From a virus, in the IMG/VR virus record IMGVR_UViG_3300042484_001440, positions 1-32,539 of that record: 32,539 bases of DNA. The stretch is one strand, 5' to 3'. The notes beneath the pieces are model-generated. The model made no database searches, was not told the DNA's origin, and saw only the letters and a list, made by a program, of their open reading frames with translations. Position 1 is the stretch's first letter; every line of letters begins with the position of its first letter. Made by a program: the position numbers and the translations under genes. Positions 1 to 6,264 of this stretch are shown here, piece by piece.

Positions 1-282
1 ATATGACCAAGTAAAATCAAGGGTTGCTAGATCATCAGGGATTGTGGTTTCAATTTTGACCCAATGCGCTCCCCCACAAGGTGACCCTTGCGGTGCTAAT
101 TGGTTATCAGGACCATGTAAAGTTATGGCGTTGTCTACGACTTCAATGTAACCACCACAGTTTTGTGATTGGCTGTATGTCCACTCACCAAGTACGTCGG
201 CTTTAACAGATGTAGTAAAAGGAGTGATCCAAGCAAAGATCGCTACAGGAAGGTAGATCCAGAAACCTTTACGCAGCCTCAT
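1..282 (-). CDS. Secreted protein, 5' part only (runs off left edge)
   Basis: The first 94 codons of a minus-strand gene are present; the reading frame is open to base 1, so the rest lies outside the window. The N-terminus MRLRKGFWIYLPVAIFAWIT is a classic signal peptide, basic then hydrophobic, with a likely signal peptidase site after VKA (about residue 28). The mature part seen has Cys at GEWTYSQSQNCGG and SPCGG and is rich in beta-type sequence (HWVKIETTIP, LDFTWSY). A GGAGG Shine-Dalgarno lies four bases before the ATG. A strong promoter and a hairpin lie upstream. The family is not recognised; a surface or secreted beta-sandwich protein is an inference only. Confidence 0.75.
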   Translation of the reverse strand, partial: MRLRKGFWIYLPVAIFAWITPFTTSVKADVLGEWTYSQSQNCGGYIEVVDNAITLHGPDNQLAPQGSPCGGAHWVKIETTIPDDLATLDFTWSY

Positions 283-297
283 ATGCCTCCGTAGATA

Positions 298-332
298 CGA
301 AAGACGGATCGCTCGCAAGCAACCCGTCTTCG
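298..332 (-). promoter_or_regulatory. Hairpin in the 5' leader of the secreted-protein gene
   Basis: Arms CGAAAGACGG (298-307) and CCGTCTTCG (324-332) pair, with further pairing inside around GCTTGCGAGC. It lies between the predicted transcription start (about 342) and the ATG at 282, upstream of the Shine-Dalgarno. It may stabilise the mRNA or attenuate transcription; there is no T-run after it on the minus strand. Confidence 0.55.
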
Positions 333-349
333 TTGAGTCTCGGTATTAC

Positions 350-379
350 ATTATACACGATTTTGAACATCGTACTCAA
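350..379 (-). promoter_or_regulatory. Sigma-70-type promoter for the secreted-protein gene
   Basis: Read on the minus strand: -35 TTGAGT (379-374), an 18-nt spacer, and -10 TATAAT (355-350). It would start transcription near 342 and give a leader of about 60 nt holding the 298-332 hairpin. Confidence 0.6.
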
Positions 380-398
380 TACTTAGTATATAAAGCAC

Positions 399-542
399 TT
401 AATATACCCCTTCACAGCAAGCATCACGGCTTCCACATTGAGGACAACGGTAGTGGGCATGCTCAGGACGCATGCGAGCACCGCAGTGAACACATTGCTC
501 ACTACAGTCGGCTACTTGAGGACTTGGAGTTTGACTTCCCAT
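399..542 (-). CDS. Small double-CxxC zinc-ribbon protein (47 aa)
   Basis: Begins MGSQTPSPQV and contains C17-x2-C20 (CVHC) and C33-x2-C36 (CPQC) followed by a CC pair, the pattern of a treble-clef or zinc-ribbon knuckle. The start codon lies inside the end of the upstream minus-strand gene (31-nt overlap in another frame), which suggests translational coupling. Such tiny zinc ribbons are common in actinophages; function unknown. No strong Shine-Dalgarno is visible. Confidence 0.6.
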   Translation of the reverse strand: MGSQTPSPQVADCSEQCVHCGARMRPEHAHYRCPQCGSRDACCEGVY

Positions 543-670
543 GCACCTGTGCCCACAGACTTAATACTAAGTAATATAGACGTTTTGTAGCCATGTGCTT
601 TGGCAAGACGCATTGCTTGATCAATGGCATCCTGCATAGATGGAGTGTGTATTGGGTATGTGACAATCAC
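512..670 (-). CDS. Small conserved-looking phage protein (52 aa), GTG start
   Basis: Begins MIVTYPIHTPSMQDAIDQAM and ends WEVKLQVLK, a beta-alpha-beta type sequence. The GTG at 670 is chosen because a -10-like TAAACT ends exactly 6 nt upstream, the spacing seen at eight other starts in this window. An internal ATG (residue 12, position 637) is the alternative and has no visible Shine-Dalgarno. It overlaps the following zinc-ribbon gene. I recall similar short proteins in actinophages but cannot name a function. Confidence 0.55.
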   Translation of the reverse strand: MIVTYPIHTPSMQDAIDQAMRLAKAHGYKTSILLSIKSVGTGAWEVKLQVLK

Positions 671-679
671 GGCTATAGT
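652..679 (+). promoter_or_regulatory. Promoter, probably leaderless, for the dioxygenase-like gene
   Basis: -35-like TTGGGT (652-657), 16-nt spacer, -10 TATAGT (674-679). The ATG at 687 follows 7 nt after the -10, so transcription would start at or next to the start codon. No Shine-Dalgarno is present, which fits. Confidence 0.5.
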
Positions 680-682
680 TTA
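677..682 (-). promoter_or_regulatory. -10 element of a leaderless promoter for the 512-670 gene
   Basis: TAAACT on the minus strand, 6 nt before GTG 670. It overlaps by three bases the plus-strand -10 at 674-679, so the two divergent promoters should exclude each other. Confidence 0.45.
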
Positions 683-686
683 CATC

Positions 687-1448
687 ATGGAACTACATGA
701 CTTAACTATCCCAGCCCCAGCCCCAGGACCAGCCGATTGGAATGACGATGGTTTTGTTATTAAGAAAGGCTTTCTTCCAGAGAACCTGTTGGTTGCTTAT
801 GAGCAGTGTTGGATTGAGCATAATGAAGAACGACCTGGTGGTTGGCCTGATTGCACTCCTTACCGTCGTCACCCAGAAGTTATGAATATTTTGACACATC
901 ACAACATTAATGACACAATGGAACGCTTACTTGGTGAACCAGCGGCTGTTCACTTAAATCTAACTGGTTGGGTTACTACTCGCCGTAATTGGCATCAAGA
1001 TACATATTTAAATCCAGAACACGTTGGTGATTACTACGTTGCAATTTGGATTGCTTTGGAAGACATTCATCCTGATTCTGGTCCTTTTCAGTTTGTGCGA
1101 GGGTCACACCGTTGGCCTGTGGTAACACAAGAAAAGATACTTGCAGCGCTTTCACCAGAAGAACGAGATCATCGTTGGCCTAAACACAGTGAACGCATCT
1201 TAACTCCACTGTTTGAAGCAGAGATTGAGAAGCGTAATGCGGAAGTTGTTACGTACCTTCCAAAACGTGGTGATGTTCTTTTCTGGCATGGTCGCTTAGT
1301 ACATCGTGGTTCTGTACCAAATGTTGATGGGATGGTGCGTAAATCGCTAATTGCACACTACTCAGGTATTAATCACAGACAGGACATGCCTACAGCACAG
1401 AAGCATGGTGGTGGCTGGTATTTCCCAATTGATGGAGGAAATGTTTAA
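687..1448 (+). CDS. Phytanoyl-CoA dioxygenase-like Fe(II)/2-oxoglutarate oxygenase
   Basis: 253 aa. The double-stranded beta-helix signature is visible: H103-x-D105 in NWHQDTYL, the distal His at 206 in HGRLVHRGS, and Arg218 as a possible 2-oxoglutarate ligand, with the typical PhyH segment SGPFQFVRGSHRW between. It would hydroxylate a small molecule or sugar/lipid precursor using Fe(II) and 2-oxoglutarate; the substrate is not predictable. Start set at 687, not the upstream in-frame ATG at 624, because 624-686 carries the divergent promoters and the 512-670 gene. It overlaps the next gene by 1 nt (TAATG), so the pair forms an operon. PhyH-like genes are frequent auxiliary genes in aquatic phages. 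Confidence 0.9.
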   Translation: MELHDLTIPAPAPGPADWNDDGFVIKKGFLPENLLVAYEQCWIEHNEERPGGWPDCTPYRRHPEVMNILTHHNINDTMERLLGEPAAVHLNLTGWVTTRRNWHQDTYLNPEHVGDYYVAIWIALEDIHPDSGPFQFVRGSHRWPVVTQEKILAALSPEERDHRWPKHSERILTPLFEAEIEKRNAEVVTYLPKRGDVLFWHGRLVHRGSVPNVDGMVRKSLIAHYSGINHRQDMPTAQKHGGGWYFPIDGGNV

Positions 1449-2029
1449 TGAAACTTTTAAATGTTGGTTGTGGAACACATTACGCACAAGGTTGGGTAAA
1501 CGCAGACACATGGGAAACAGAAGATACTAAACCAGACGTCAAGGTAACTCCTGGTCAACCGTACCCTTTTGAAGACAACACATTTGATGCCATATACATG
1601 GGACATGTACTGGAACACATTCCATGGCTAGAAGTATCTACATTCCTTAAAGATATGCAGCGTATTGCTAAACCCAATGCACCAATGCTTGTTGTTGGGC
1701 CAGACGTTCATAAAACTATTAAGCGATGGAAAGAAGGACAAGAGCCATGGTGGATGGTGGAGTCAGTTATGGAACACCTAGATGTTCCTAGCACCCATGT
1801 TCCTGGTTTGGAATGGTGGGATGGGGCACACCATCATTGGAATTGCCATGAGGCACGAGTTGAAAAGTTATTGAACTCATTGGAATTTAATAAAATTGTC
1901 AACGTATTTGATGCAATACCTAATGATCCAGAAGGTAAGGCATGGTTTGATGAAAAGAACCAAATTGAATGGCCTGTTGTAGGTAAATACTTTTGGCAAC
2001 TAGCCTTTAGTTGTAAAAATATTAGTTAA
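1448..2029 (+). CDS. SAM-dependent methyltransferase (type 11-like)
   Basis: 193 aa. Motif I is LLNVGCGTHY (residues 3-12); the post-motif acidic residue is in WVNADTWE; motif IV region is FDAIYMGHVLEHIPW (47-60), the usual D-x6-LEH pattern of class I methyltransferases. This N-terminus, starting directly at motif I, is typical of small methyltransferases found in sugar or surface polysaccharide clusters. It is translationally coupled to the dioxygenase-like gene and converges on the minus-strand operon ending at 2036. The acceptor substrate is unknown. Confidence 0.88.
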   Translation: MKLLNVGCGTHYAQGWVNADTWETEDTKPDVKVTPGQPYPFEDNTFDAIYMGHVLEHIPWLEVSTFLKDMQRIAKPNAPMLVVGPDVHKTIKRWKEGQEPWWMVESVMEHLDVPSTHVPGLEWWDGAHHHWNCHEARVEKLLNSLEFNKIVNVFDAIPNDPEGKAWFDEKNQIEWPVVGKYFWQLAFSCKNIS

Positions 2030-2035
2030 TACTAA

Positions 2036-2317
2036 CTATTCCTCGTTATCAGGAATTCCGTTACCATCTTTATCTTCGCCATTGCGACCAGTTGAAATCA
2101 TAAGACCTGCAAGAGTTCCAGTGATGAATGTTGCAACTGATGACAAGACACCAAAGAACATCTTGTCATTTTCGGCTTGAGCGCCAATTGGCTGTGTAAC
2201 AAACACAAGTGCCCAAAGAACGCCGATGGTTGTAATCATAAGAACGAACCCAAGCATGCAACCAATAACAAACTTAAGGCGTGCATCTAGTTCTGCTGGT
2301 GTCAAACGCTTTTTCAT
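2036..2317 (-). CDS. Two-helix membrane protein (holin-like topology)
   Basis: 93 aa. Two hydrophobic stretches, about residues 14-40 (LKFVIGCMLGFVLMITTIGVL) and 54-75 (FFGVLSSVATFITGTLAGLM), then a charged tail GRNGEDKDGNGIPDNEE that resembles a short Asp-rich calcium-loop sequence. Size and topology fit a class II holin, and a lysozyme-like gene exists elsewhere in the window, but the lysis role is inference. It overlaps the preceding lipoprotein gene by 4 nt (ATGA). Confidence 0.75.
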   Translation of the reverse strand: MKKRLTPAELDARLKFVIGCMLGFVLMITTIGVLWALVFVTQPIGAQAENDKMFFGVLSSVATFITGTLAGLMISTGRNGEDKDGNGIPDNEE

Positions 2318-2538
2318 GGGGCAACTATCTCCTCTGTTGGAATGGTGTCAATAACTGAAGATCCTGCAAGTGGATCAAAGCCGAGCAATACATCGGGACA
2401 TGCTCCATCTACTTCACACACTGGCTTTTGACATTGTGGTGCTTCCCATTTTTCTGGGTCTTGACACTCATAACGGTAGTTACCGTCGTATCCACAACCT
2501 GCGAGCAAAAGAGCAGAAATGAAAAGTAGTTTCTTCAT
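2314..2538 (-). CDS. Small lipoprotein
   Basis: 74 aa. MKKLLFISALLLAGCGYDGN is a lipoprotein signal peptide with lipobox LAGC; Cys15 would be lipidated. The mature part is Cys-rich (CQDPEKW, APQCQKPVCEVDGACPD), suggesting disulfides outside the membrane. The start at 2538 rather than the in-frame 2565 is chosen because it puts the signal peptide at the N-terminus and because a perfect TATAAT ends 6 nt upstream. Possible roles include superinfection exclusion or lysis (spanin-like), neither shown by the sequence. Confidence 0.8.
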   Translation of the reverse strand: MKKLLFISALLLAGCGYDGNYRYECQDPEKWEAPQCQKPVCEVDGACPDVLLGFDPLAGSSVIDTIPTEEIVAP

Positions 2539-2544
2539 CCATAG

Positions 2545-2550
2545 ATTATA
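2545..2550 (-). promoter_or_regulatory. -10 of leaderless promoter for the lipoprotein gene
   Basis: TATAAT on the minus strand, followed by exactly 6 nt (CTATGG) and the ATG at 2538. No canonical -35 is seen; the hairpin at 2566-2591 covers that position. Confidence 0.6.
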
Positions 2551-2565
2551 GACGGTATGGAACAT

Positions 2566-2591
2566 AGGGTGCGAGTAACACGAGGCACCCT
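2566..2591. other. Perfect inverted repeat between 2610-2801 and the lipoprotein gene
   Basis: AGGGTGC (2566-2572) and GCACCCT (2585-2591) form a 7-bp stem. Lying at the -35 position of the lipoprotein promoter, it could be an operator, or a weak terminator for the upstream gene. No T-run follows. Confidence 0.4.
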
Positions 2592-2609
2592 CACTATTGT
2601 AAGTAGTTG

Positions 2610-2801
2610 TTATACCCTGTGACGACTTTTAAAGTCATGATGGTAATCAACGAAGTATCCTCTGTATTGCTTATCCTCAGGGGAGTGGTCGTACTCTTCA
2701 ATGGCATTCATAACAGCCTTGTGAAAAGAGCGGACAAAAGCAATAACGGAGATGATAGTTAGGCAGACCATAGAACTTTTAAGTATAACCGATTTATTCA
2801 T
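2610..2801 (-). CDS. Small single-span membrane protein (63 aa)
   Basis: One hydrophobic helix near the N-terminus (SMVCLTIISVIAFV, about residues 9-23) followed by a charged, Tyr/His-rich soluble tail. A strong Shine-Dalgarno GGAGG lies inside the end of the upstream FmdB-like gene, three bases before whose stop the coupling begins. Family not recognised. Confidence 0.7.
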   Translation of the reverse strand: MNKSVILKSSMVCLTIISVIAFVRSFHKAVMNAIEEYDHSPEDKQYRGYFVDYHHDFKSRHRV

Positions 2802-2804
2802 GAA

Positions 2805-2978
2805 TCATCCTCCGTTGGAATAAAAACCACGACCGACGAGATTGACGGCTGGGGCGTAGTACACGGGCTTGAGAGGCTCGTGACACTCTAGACAGTGCTC
2901 TACGCTCTGTGCTTCTCGGATACTGCGCTCTTCTTCATGTATGTGTCCGTTTGGGCACTTGTATTGATACGTAGGCAT
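2805..2978 (-). CDS. FmdB-like zinc-ribbon protein (57 aa)
   Basis: Begins MPTYQYKCPNGHIHEEERSI, the hallmark N-terminus of the FmdB/CxxC_CxxC regulatory zinc ribbon, with C29-x2-C32 (CLEC) and the usual ending GRGFYSNGG. The first knuckle is degenerate: it has C8 and H12 (CPNGH) instead of CxxC, a common variant. Members are small putative regulators. A -10 TAGAAT ends exactly 6 nt before the ATG, so it likely heads its own leaderless transcript, with the membrane-protein gene 2610-2801 downstream. Confidence 0.85.
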   Translation of the reverse strand: MPTYQYKCPNGHIHEEERSIREAQSVEHCLECHEPLKPVYYAPAVNLVGRGFYSNGG

Positions 2979-2984
2979 TGTGCC

Positions 2985-2990
2985 ATTCTA
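2985..2990 (-). promoter_or_regulatory. -10 of leaderless promoter for the FmdB-like gene
   Basis: TAGAAT on the minus strand, 6 nt (GGCACA) before ATG 2978. It overlaps the TAG stop codon of the upstream ParB-like gene. Confidence 0.5.
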
Positions 2991-3383
2991 GTCAGAAAGA
3001 TCATCGTTGGGTGAAGCGTACTTTACTGGAATCTCCATTTTTGGATCAATACTGTTTGCTACAGAGATGCGATGATGCCCGTCTTCAATAACAGGACCCT
3101 CATAGTTTGCTCCTGGAAAGTAGTCATAGACACGACCAGAACGAACACGCATAGGGTGTTGTCCTATGGTGATAGGCGTTTGTACGCCCTCACTTTTAAT
3201 TTCATTGTACAAGCCGTCCCGTTTTGCTTCTTTTATTTTACGAGAAGCCACGTCAGGAAGATTCCGTAATGTAAGGGGCCTTCTTGAAGCGGGTTGGTCT
3301 AGTGGGATTGCATCCATCAGGTCTTTTGCAGGGATGAACATTGCCAGTTGATCTTCGTTAAGGACGTGCTTCTTTTTAGCCAT
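2988..3383 (-). CDS. ParB/sulfiredoxin-fold protein
   Basis: 131 aa. The central segment EGVQTPITIGQHPMRV followed by VIEDGHHRISVANSID matches the ParB N-terminal nuclease/CTPase-fold core; GHHR at residues 102-105 is the GxxR box. Only this domain is present, without HTH, so it is not a plasmid partition ParB; phage single-domain versions are proposed nucleases or modification enzymes. The N-terminus KKHVLNEDQLAMF carries a variant of the LNxxQF motif shared by several genes in this operon. Starts within the previous stop (TAATG). Confidence 0.78.
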   Translation of the reverse strand: MAKKKHVLNEDQLAMFIPAKDLMDAIPLDQPASRRPLTLRNLPDVASRKIKEAKRDGLYNEIKSEGVQTPITIGQHPMRVRSGRVYDYFPGANYEGPVIEDGHHRISVANSIDPKMEIPVKYASPNDDLSD

Positions 3384-3823
3384 TACCTGGTGTTCCTTGT
3401 ATAAAAGTTATCGCCAATGCCTTCTTGTGTCACTGATGGGTTGTTAGCCCAACCAACGATCTTTTCTGGTTTTACCTTACTTTTAGATATAGCGGTGTCC
3501 TTAGTATTATCATTTACATGGTCTCGGGGTATTAGATCTTTGAGCATAGTAAAGGATTCGGATGGTACTTCATACACTGGAGCAAATAACATCCCTGCTC
3601 TTTCTGCTTTACTGGCGGCTTTAGATGCCGCACGGTCATAGGAGGTAGAAGCGCTAACAGTATCTTTATCAGCCCAATCTTCTTTTAGTTCTGGACGAGG
3701 ATAATTACCATCTATTTTAAAGTAGTTTTGTTTGCTTTTTGCTGGGTCAATCATTTCCTCATCAGCAAAGATGTGTGCAGTTCCATGAAACAACTTAGGA
3801 TTAAGGTGTTCTGAGGCTGCCAT
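3383..3823 (-). CDS. ADP-ribosyltransferase-like protein (Arr-type fold)
   Basis: 146 aa. LFHGTAHIF (residues 11-19) looks like the HGT first motif of the H-Y-E ADP-ribosyltransferases such as rifampin ADP-ribosyltransferase Arr; VSASTSYDRAASKAA (57-70) looks like the second, STS-type strand-helix; APVYEV (81-86) is the third strand. If active it would transfer ADP-ribose from NAD+. Which residue acts as the catalytic acid is not certain. The N-terminus MAASEHLNPK is a copy of the shared motif. Coupled to its neighbours by 1-nt overlaps. Confidence 0.6.
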   Translation of the reverse strand: MAASEHLNPKLFHGTAHIFADEEMIDPAKSKQNYFKIDGNYPRPELKEDWADKDTVSASTSYDRAASKAASKAERAGMLFAPVYEVPSESFTMLKDLIPRDHVNDNTKDTAISKSKVKPEKIVGWANNPSVTQEGIGDNFYTRNTR

Positions 3824-4443
3824 TACTTCTTAGGCCATTCAGTTGGTACAGATTGTGGATCAATGAGCCATTCTGCTTCAGGTCGTCTGTTTTTACCGAC
3901 TGTTCTTGGCATTCCACCGAGTTCCTCTAAAGGAACTCCACGAACTAGTCCTGGGGCTGCTTTAAAGATTTCTCCACGAGAAGTACCTTGAGGTGCAGCA
4001 AACGAGCGAGCCACGTGTCTGTCTGGGGTGAAGGAGAGAGCGTTGTCTTTAGAGGCACCAATATCTTCCGCAGGAGAACGACGAGCGCCACGATATAGGG
4101 TTACGTCGTTTTCACGGCTACCACTGCGCACAGCCTGCGTTAGGTCTCGTAAACTAGCAGCGACACGGTGTGAGTCACCAATAAGGTGTTCTCCATGCTC
4201 TCTTTGAAAATTGCGTACTGTTTTGCTCACATCAGTTGGTTGGATCAATTCAGCGTGACTTTCCGCAAAAGGACGCATTCCTTTACCAATACGTGTGCCT
4301 TTCCAATTATCGTCGTACTCTTCTGCGGACATCAAGGTGCTGTTTATTTTGGCAACCTTACCTGAGAGGGCTTCATCAACAGTCATGCCATGAATGGCTT
4401 TGAAATGATCCCCAAATAGATAGTTATTAAGTGGCGCAGCCAT
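3823..4443 (-). CDS. ADP-ribosyltransferase-like protein (R-S-E type)
   Basis: 206 aa. The C-terminal half carries the three elements of arginine-type mono-ADP-ribosyltransferases: Arg118 in TLYRGAR, the S-x-T strand LSFT (136-139), and E189-A-E191 in RPEAEWLIDP, the E-x-E catalytic loop. The N-terminal half is helical and may be a targeting or regulatory part. Phage ADP-ribosyltransferases such as T4 Alt and ModA modify host RNA polymerase and translation proteins; a similar host-takeover role is inference. Coupled by a 1-nt overlap to the Arr-like gene. Confidence 0.72.
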   Translation of the reverse strand: MAAPLNNYLFGDHFKAIHGMTVDEALSGKVAKINSTLMSAEEYDDNWKGTRIGKGMRPFAESHAELIQPTDVSKTVRNFQREHGEHLIGDSHRVAASLRDLTQAVRSGSRENDVTLYRGARRSPAEDIGASKDNALSFTPDRHVARSFAAPQGTSRGEIFKAAPGLVRGVPLEELGGMPRTVGKNRRPEAEWLIDPQSVPTEWPKK

Positions 4444-4455
4444 ACAGGGCTTAAA

Positions 4456-4689
4456 TTAGTATTCGGAACCTGGGTTGTCCAGCATGTTCGCAAGTTCGTT
4501 GCGATCTCTGCATTCATCACAATGGTTTGGATCAGGGTGGACAGCACGGAAGAAGGCTGCAATGTGTGGAAGGCGACCCGATGGAGCATTATCTACAGTT
4601 GTAGAGATGTACCCTTGGTTATGAATGCGCTCTTTAGCGGTCTGAGTCAGCGGCTTCGCTGGTTCTTTTCTAGGTGTCTGCATGCCCAT
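4456..4689 (-). CDS. Hypothetical protein, CxxC, first gene of a transcript (77 aa)
   Basis: Basic N-terminus (MGMQTPRKEPAKPLTQTAKE), then a predicted beta strand and HPDPNHCDECRDRNELANML with H-x3-H-like and CxxC residues that may bind zinc. A leaderless-type promoter sits 6 nt upstream of ATG 4689 and supports this start over Met3. It is followed by the R-S-E ADP-ribosyltransferase-like gene. Family not recognised. Confidence 0.65.
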   Translation of the reverse strand: MGMQTPRKEPAKPLTQTAKERIHNQGYISTTVDNAPSGRLPHIAAFFRAVHPDPNHCDECRDRNELANMLDNPGSEY

Positions 4690-4695
4690 GCATTT

Positions 4696-4701
4696 ATTGT
4701 A
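4696..4701 (-). promoter_or_regulatory. -10 of leaderless promoter for the 4456-4689 transcript
   Basis: TACAAT on the minus strand, 6 nt (AAATGC) before ATG 4689. The 4690-4780 gap holds no other gene. A TTGACA at 4749-4744 is too far away to be its -35. Confidence 0.55.
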
Positions 4702-4780
4702 CAGTATCCCCTACTACCAGTTTGGCACATAGGTGTGCTGCTTGTCAAGGGTTTGACTAAAGAATCTTTAAATTCCTGAG

Positions 4781-5182
4781 TTATGCCCTACCCCGTATGC
4801 GTGGGGTGAACTTGTGCTCTTTGACAACATTAGAATTATAATTAGTGTCGTATGCCCCAATGATGTGTACTGGGGTTCCAGGGCGCAAAGGTACTTCATT
4901 TTCTGCTTCGTAAGATCCCTCACCTGTATTAGACCACTCTTCATGTTCTTCTGAGCCTGGTTCCATAATATGTCTCTTATGCACTAAACCAGTAAGAACA
5001 GTACCTACAACGTCGTCATTAAGTCCTGCAAAGTGGTCTGCCCATCCCGCATCGTCATCACCGACCCAATGCACACCCAAGTTACTCGTGTCTACCTCAT
5101 TGTGCTGCACTCCCCCAAAGCCACGATGTAGGCGCACATACTTACCTGATTGGTCTTTATTAATATGTTCGTGGGCAGCCAT
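4781..5182 (-). CDS. Possible third ADP-ribosyltransferase-like protein
   Basis: 133 aa. YVRLHRGFGG (residues 15-24) resembles the Arg motif, LGVHWV (35-40) sits where the S-T-S strand would be but with His in place of Ser, and YEAENEVPLRPGTPVHI (91-107) offers an E94-x-E96 loop followed by the usual final strand. This is the typical order of the fold, though weaker than in the 3823-4443 protein. The N-terminus MAAHEHINKDQ is a version of the shared motif. It starts 3 nt after the previous stop region, in the same operon. Confidence 0.5.
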   Translation of the reverse strand: MAAHEHINKDQSGKYVRLHRGFGGVQHNEVDTSNLGVHWVGDDDAGWADHFAGLNDDVVGTVLTGLVHKRHIMEPGSEEHEEWSNTGEGSYEAENEVPLRPGTPVHIIGAYDTNYNSNVVKEHKFTPRIRGRA

Positions 5183-5185
5183 TAT

Positions 5186-5479
5186 TTAGTTGTTCCATGA
5201 TGCGTAGTTGCGTCTTGCTCTTTTTCTATCTTTAAAACCTTGATTAATGAGTATTTGCTTAGGAACATCAGATGATGGATTAGCAAGGTGCTCGTCAACC
5301 ATCAACTTAGCCTGTTCCCGTCCTTCCCCTAGAAGTTGCATAGGTGATACTAGATTACCAACATCGTTCTGCCAAGTTGCAATGCCATCTGCCCAGTTGC
5401 GTGCGTAGGATTCACGTAAACGTGGATAAGGATGCTGTATATCAAACTGTCCTTCGTTGAGGTTTTCATGTGCAGCCAT
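5186..5479 (-). CDS. Hypothetical protein with shared N-terminal motif (97 aa)
   Basis: MAAHENLNEGQF is followed by a mainly helical, charged sequence ending RKRARRNYASWNN. No enzyme motif seen. It heads a transcript: TATAAT ends 6 nt before ATG 5479. Confidence 0.7.
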   Translation of the reverse strand: MAAHENLNEGQFDIQHPYPRLRESYARNWADGIATWQNDVGNLVSPMQLLGEGREQAKLMVDEHLANPSSDVPKQILINQGFKDRKRARRNYASWNN

Positions 5480-5485
5480 TGGTCA

Positions 5486-5491
5486 ATTATA
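5486..5491 (-). promoter_or_regulatory. -10 of leaderless promoter for the 5186-5479 gene
   Basis: TATAAT on the minus strand, 6 nt (TGACCA) before ATG 5479. No good -35; the upstream gene ends at 5536. Confidence 0.6.
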
Positions 5492-5535
5492 GACTGTTCT
5501 CTCGCCCGTCACCGAAAAAAATGTACTTCTCTATG

Positions 5536-5892
5536 TCAACTTGTACGAGGTCGCCCCAAAGGCTTGCTTCGGTCTGGCTGCTGTGAGGAATGTGTGCCCG
5601 CACGGTGCTCTCGGATGACTGCTACACCTTCTCTATGGGTAGCCACAGCCTCTAATTCCTTGCCATCGGGGGTATATGTAGAGCGAATACCACTCACAGG
5701 GGTATAATCTATGCCGTACCCGTCTACGGTGACAAAACCAGCAATACTAGCGTCACTGTACTTATCGTACGGGGACAGGCCACGGCTCTCTAACTCGTCA
5801 TGGGCAAGGAAACGTTCACCAGCAACGGTCATTTTGCTCCGTCTACCAGCAGTTTTCAGTAGTTCGTTGAATTGATCAGGGTTGAGAGCCAC
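5536..5892 (-). CDS. Hypothetical protein, GTG start (118 aa)
   Basis: Begins MALNPDQFNELLKTAGRRSK, with the LNxxQF motif at its very start, then beta-rich sequence (FVTVDGYGIDYTPVSGIRST) and a basic, Pro/Arg-rich tail. The GTG at 5892 directly follows the upstream stop and has GGAG five bases before. Function unknown. Confidence 0.7.
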   Translation of the reverse strand: MALNPDQFNELLKTAGRRSKMTVAGERFLAHDELESRGLSPYDKYSDASIAGFVTVDGYGIDYTPVSGIRSTYTPDGKELEAVATHREGVAVIREHRAGTHSSQQPDRSKPLGRPRTS

Positions 5893-6264
5893 TTAGTCTC
5901 CGAATTGCTCTGAGAGGTGCGATGGCTTCTCTTTAGCACCCTTTGATCGTATATTTCCTAGTGAAGACATCTTTCTGGAGTCTCTTTCCTTTACTTTTGG
6001 TAGTTGTCTTGCTCCTGAGGCTACGTCCGACAGGTACGACTCCTGCTCCTCTTGGATGTAATCGCCCCATTCGTGCTCATTAGGGCGGATATGGCCCATA
6101 TTGCGTGGTCCTCCACCCATATCTCCGTATTCTTCGTGCTCTACATCGTCTGTGTAGGTGACATTATCTGGGCTGCTTCGCAGATTATCTACCAAACTGG
6201 TGTAATTCGTGATACTCCGTGGTATTTTGCCTGGAATAGAGCCTTTGGGGTTAGGAAGTGTCAT
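5893..6264 (-). CDS. Hypothetical charged protein (123 aa)
   Basis: Low hydrophobicity, with acidic middle (DDVEHEEYGDMGGG) and basic C-terminal third (KVKERDSRKMSSLGNIRSKG). It ends KPSHLSEQFGD, which resembles the N-terminal HLSxQF motif of its neighbours but at the other end. Probably a disordered accessory protein; function unknown. Confidence 0.7.
   Translation of the reverse strand: MTLPNPKGSIPGKIPRSITNYTSLVDNLRSSPDNVTYTDDVEHEEYGDMGGGPRNMGHIRPNEHEWGDYIQEEQESYLSDVASGARQLPKVKERDSRKMSSLGNIRSKGAKEKPSHLSEQFGD

Noticed and set aside
624-686. Upstream start of the dioxygenase-like gene at ATG 624
   Set aside because: It would put 21 extra residues across the divergent promoters and over the 512-670 gene, with no homology to the family's usual N-terminus; ATG 687 has a fitting -10.
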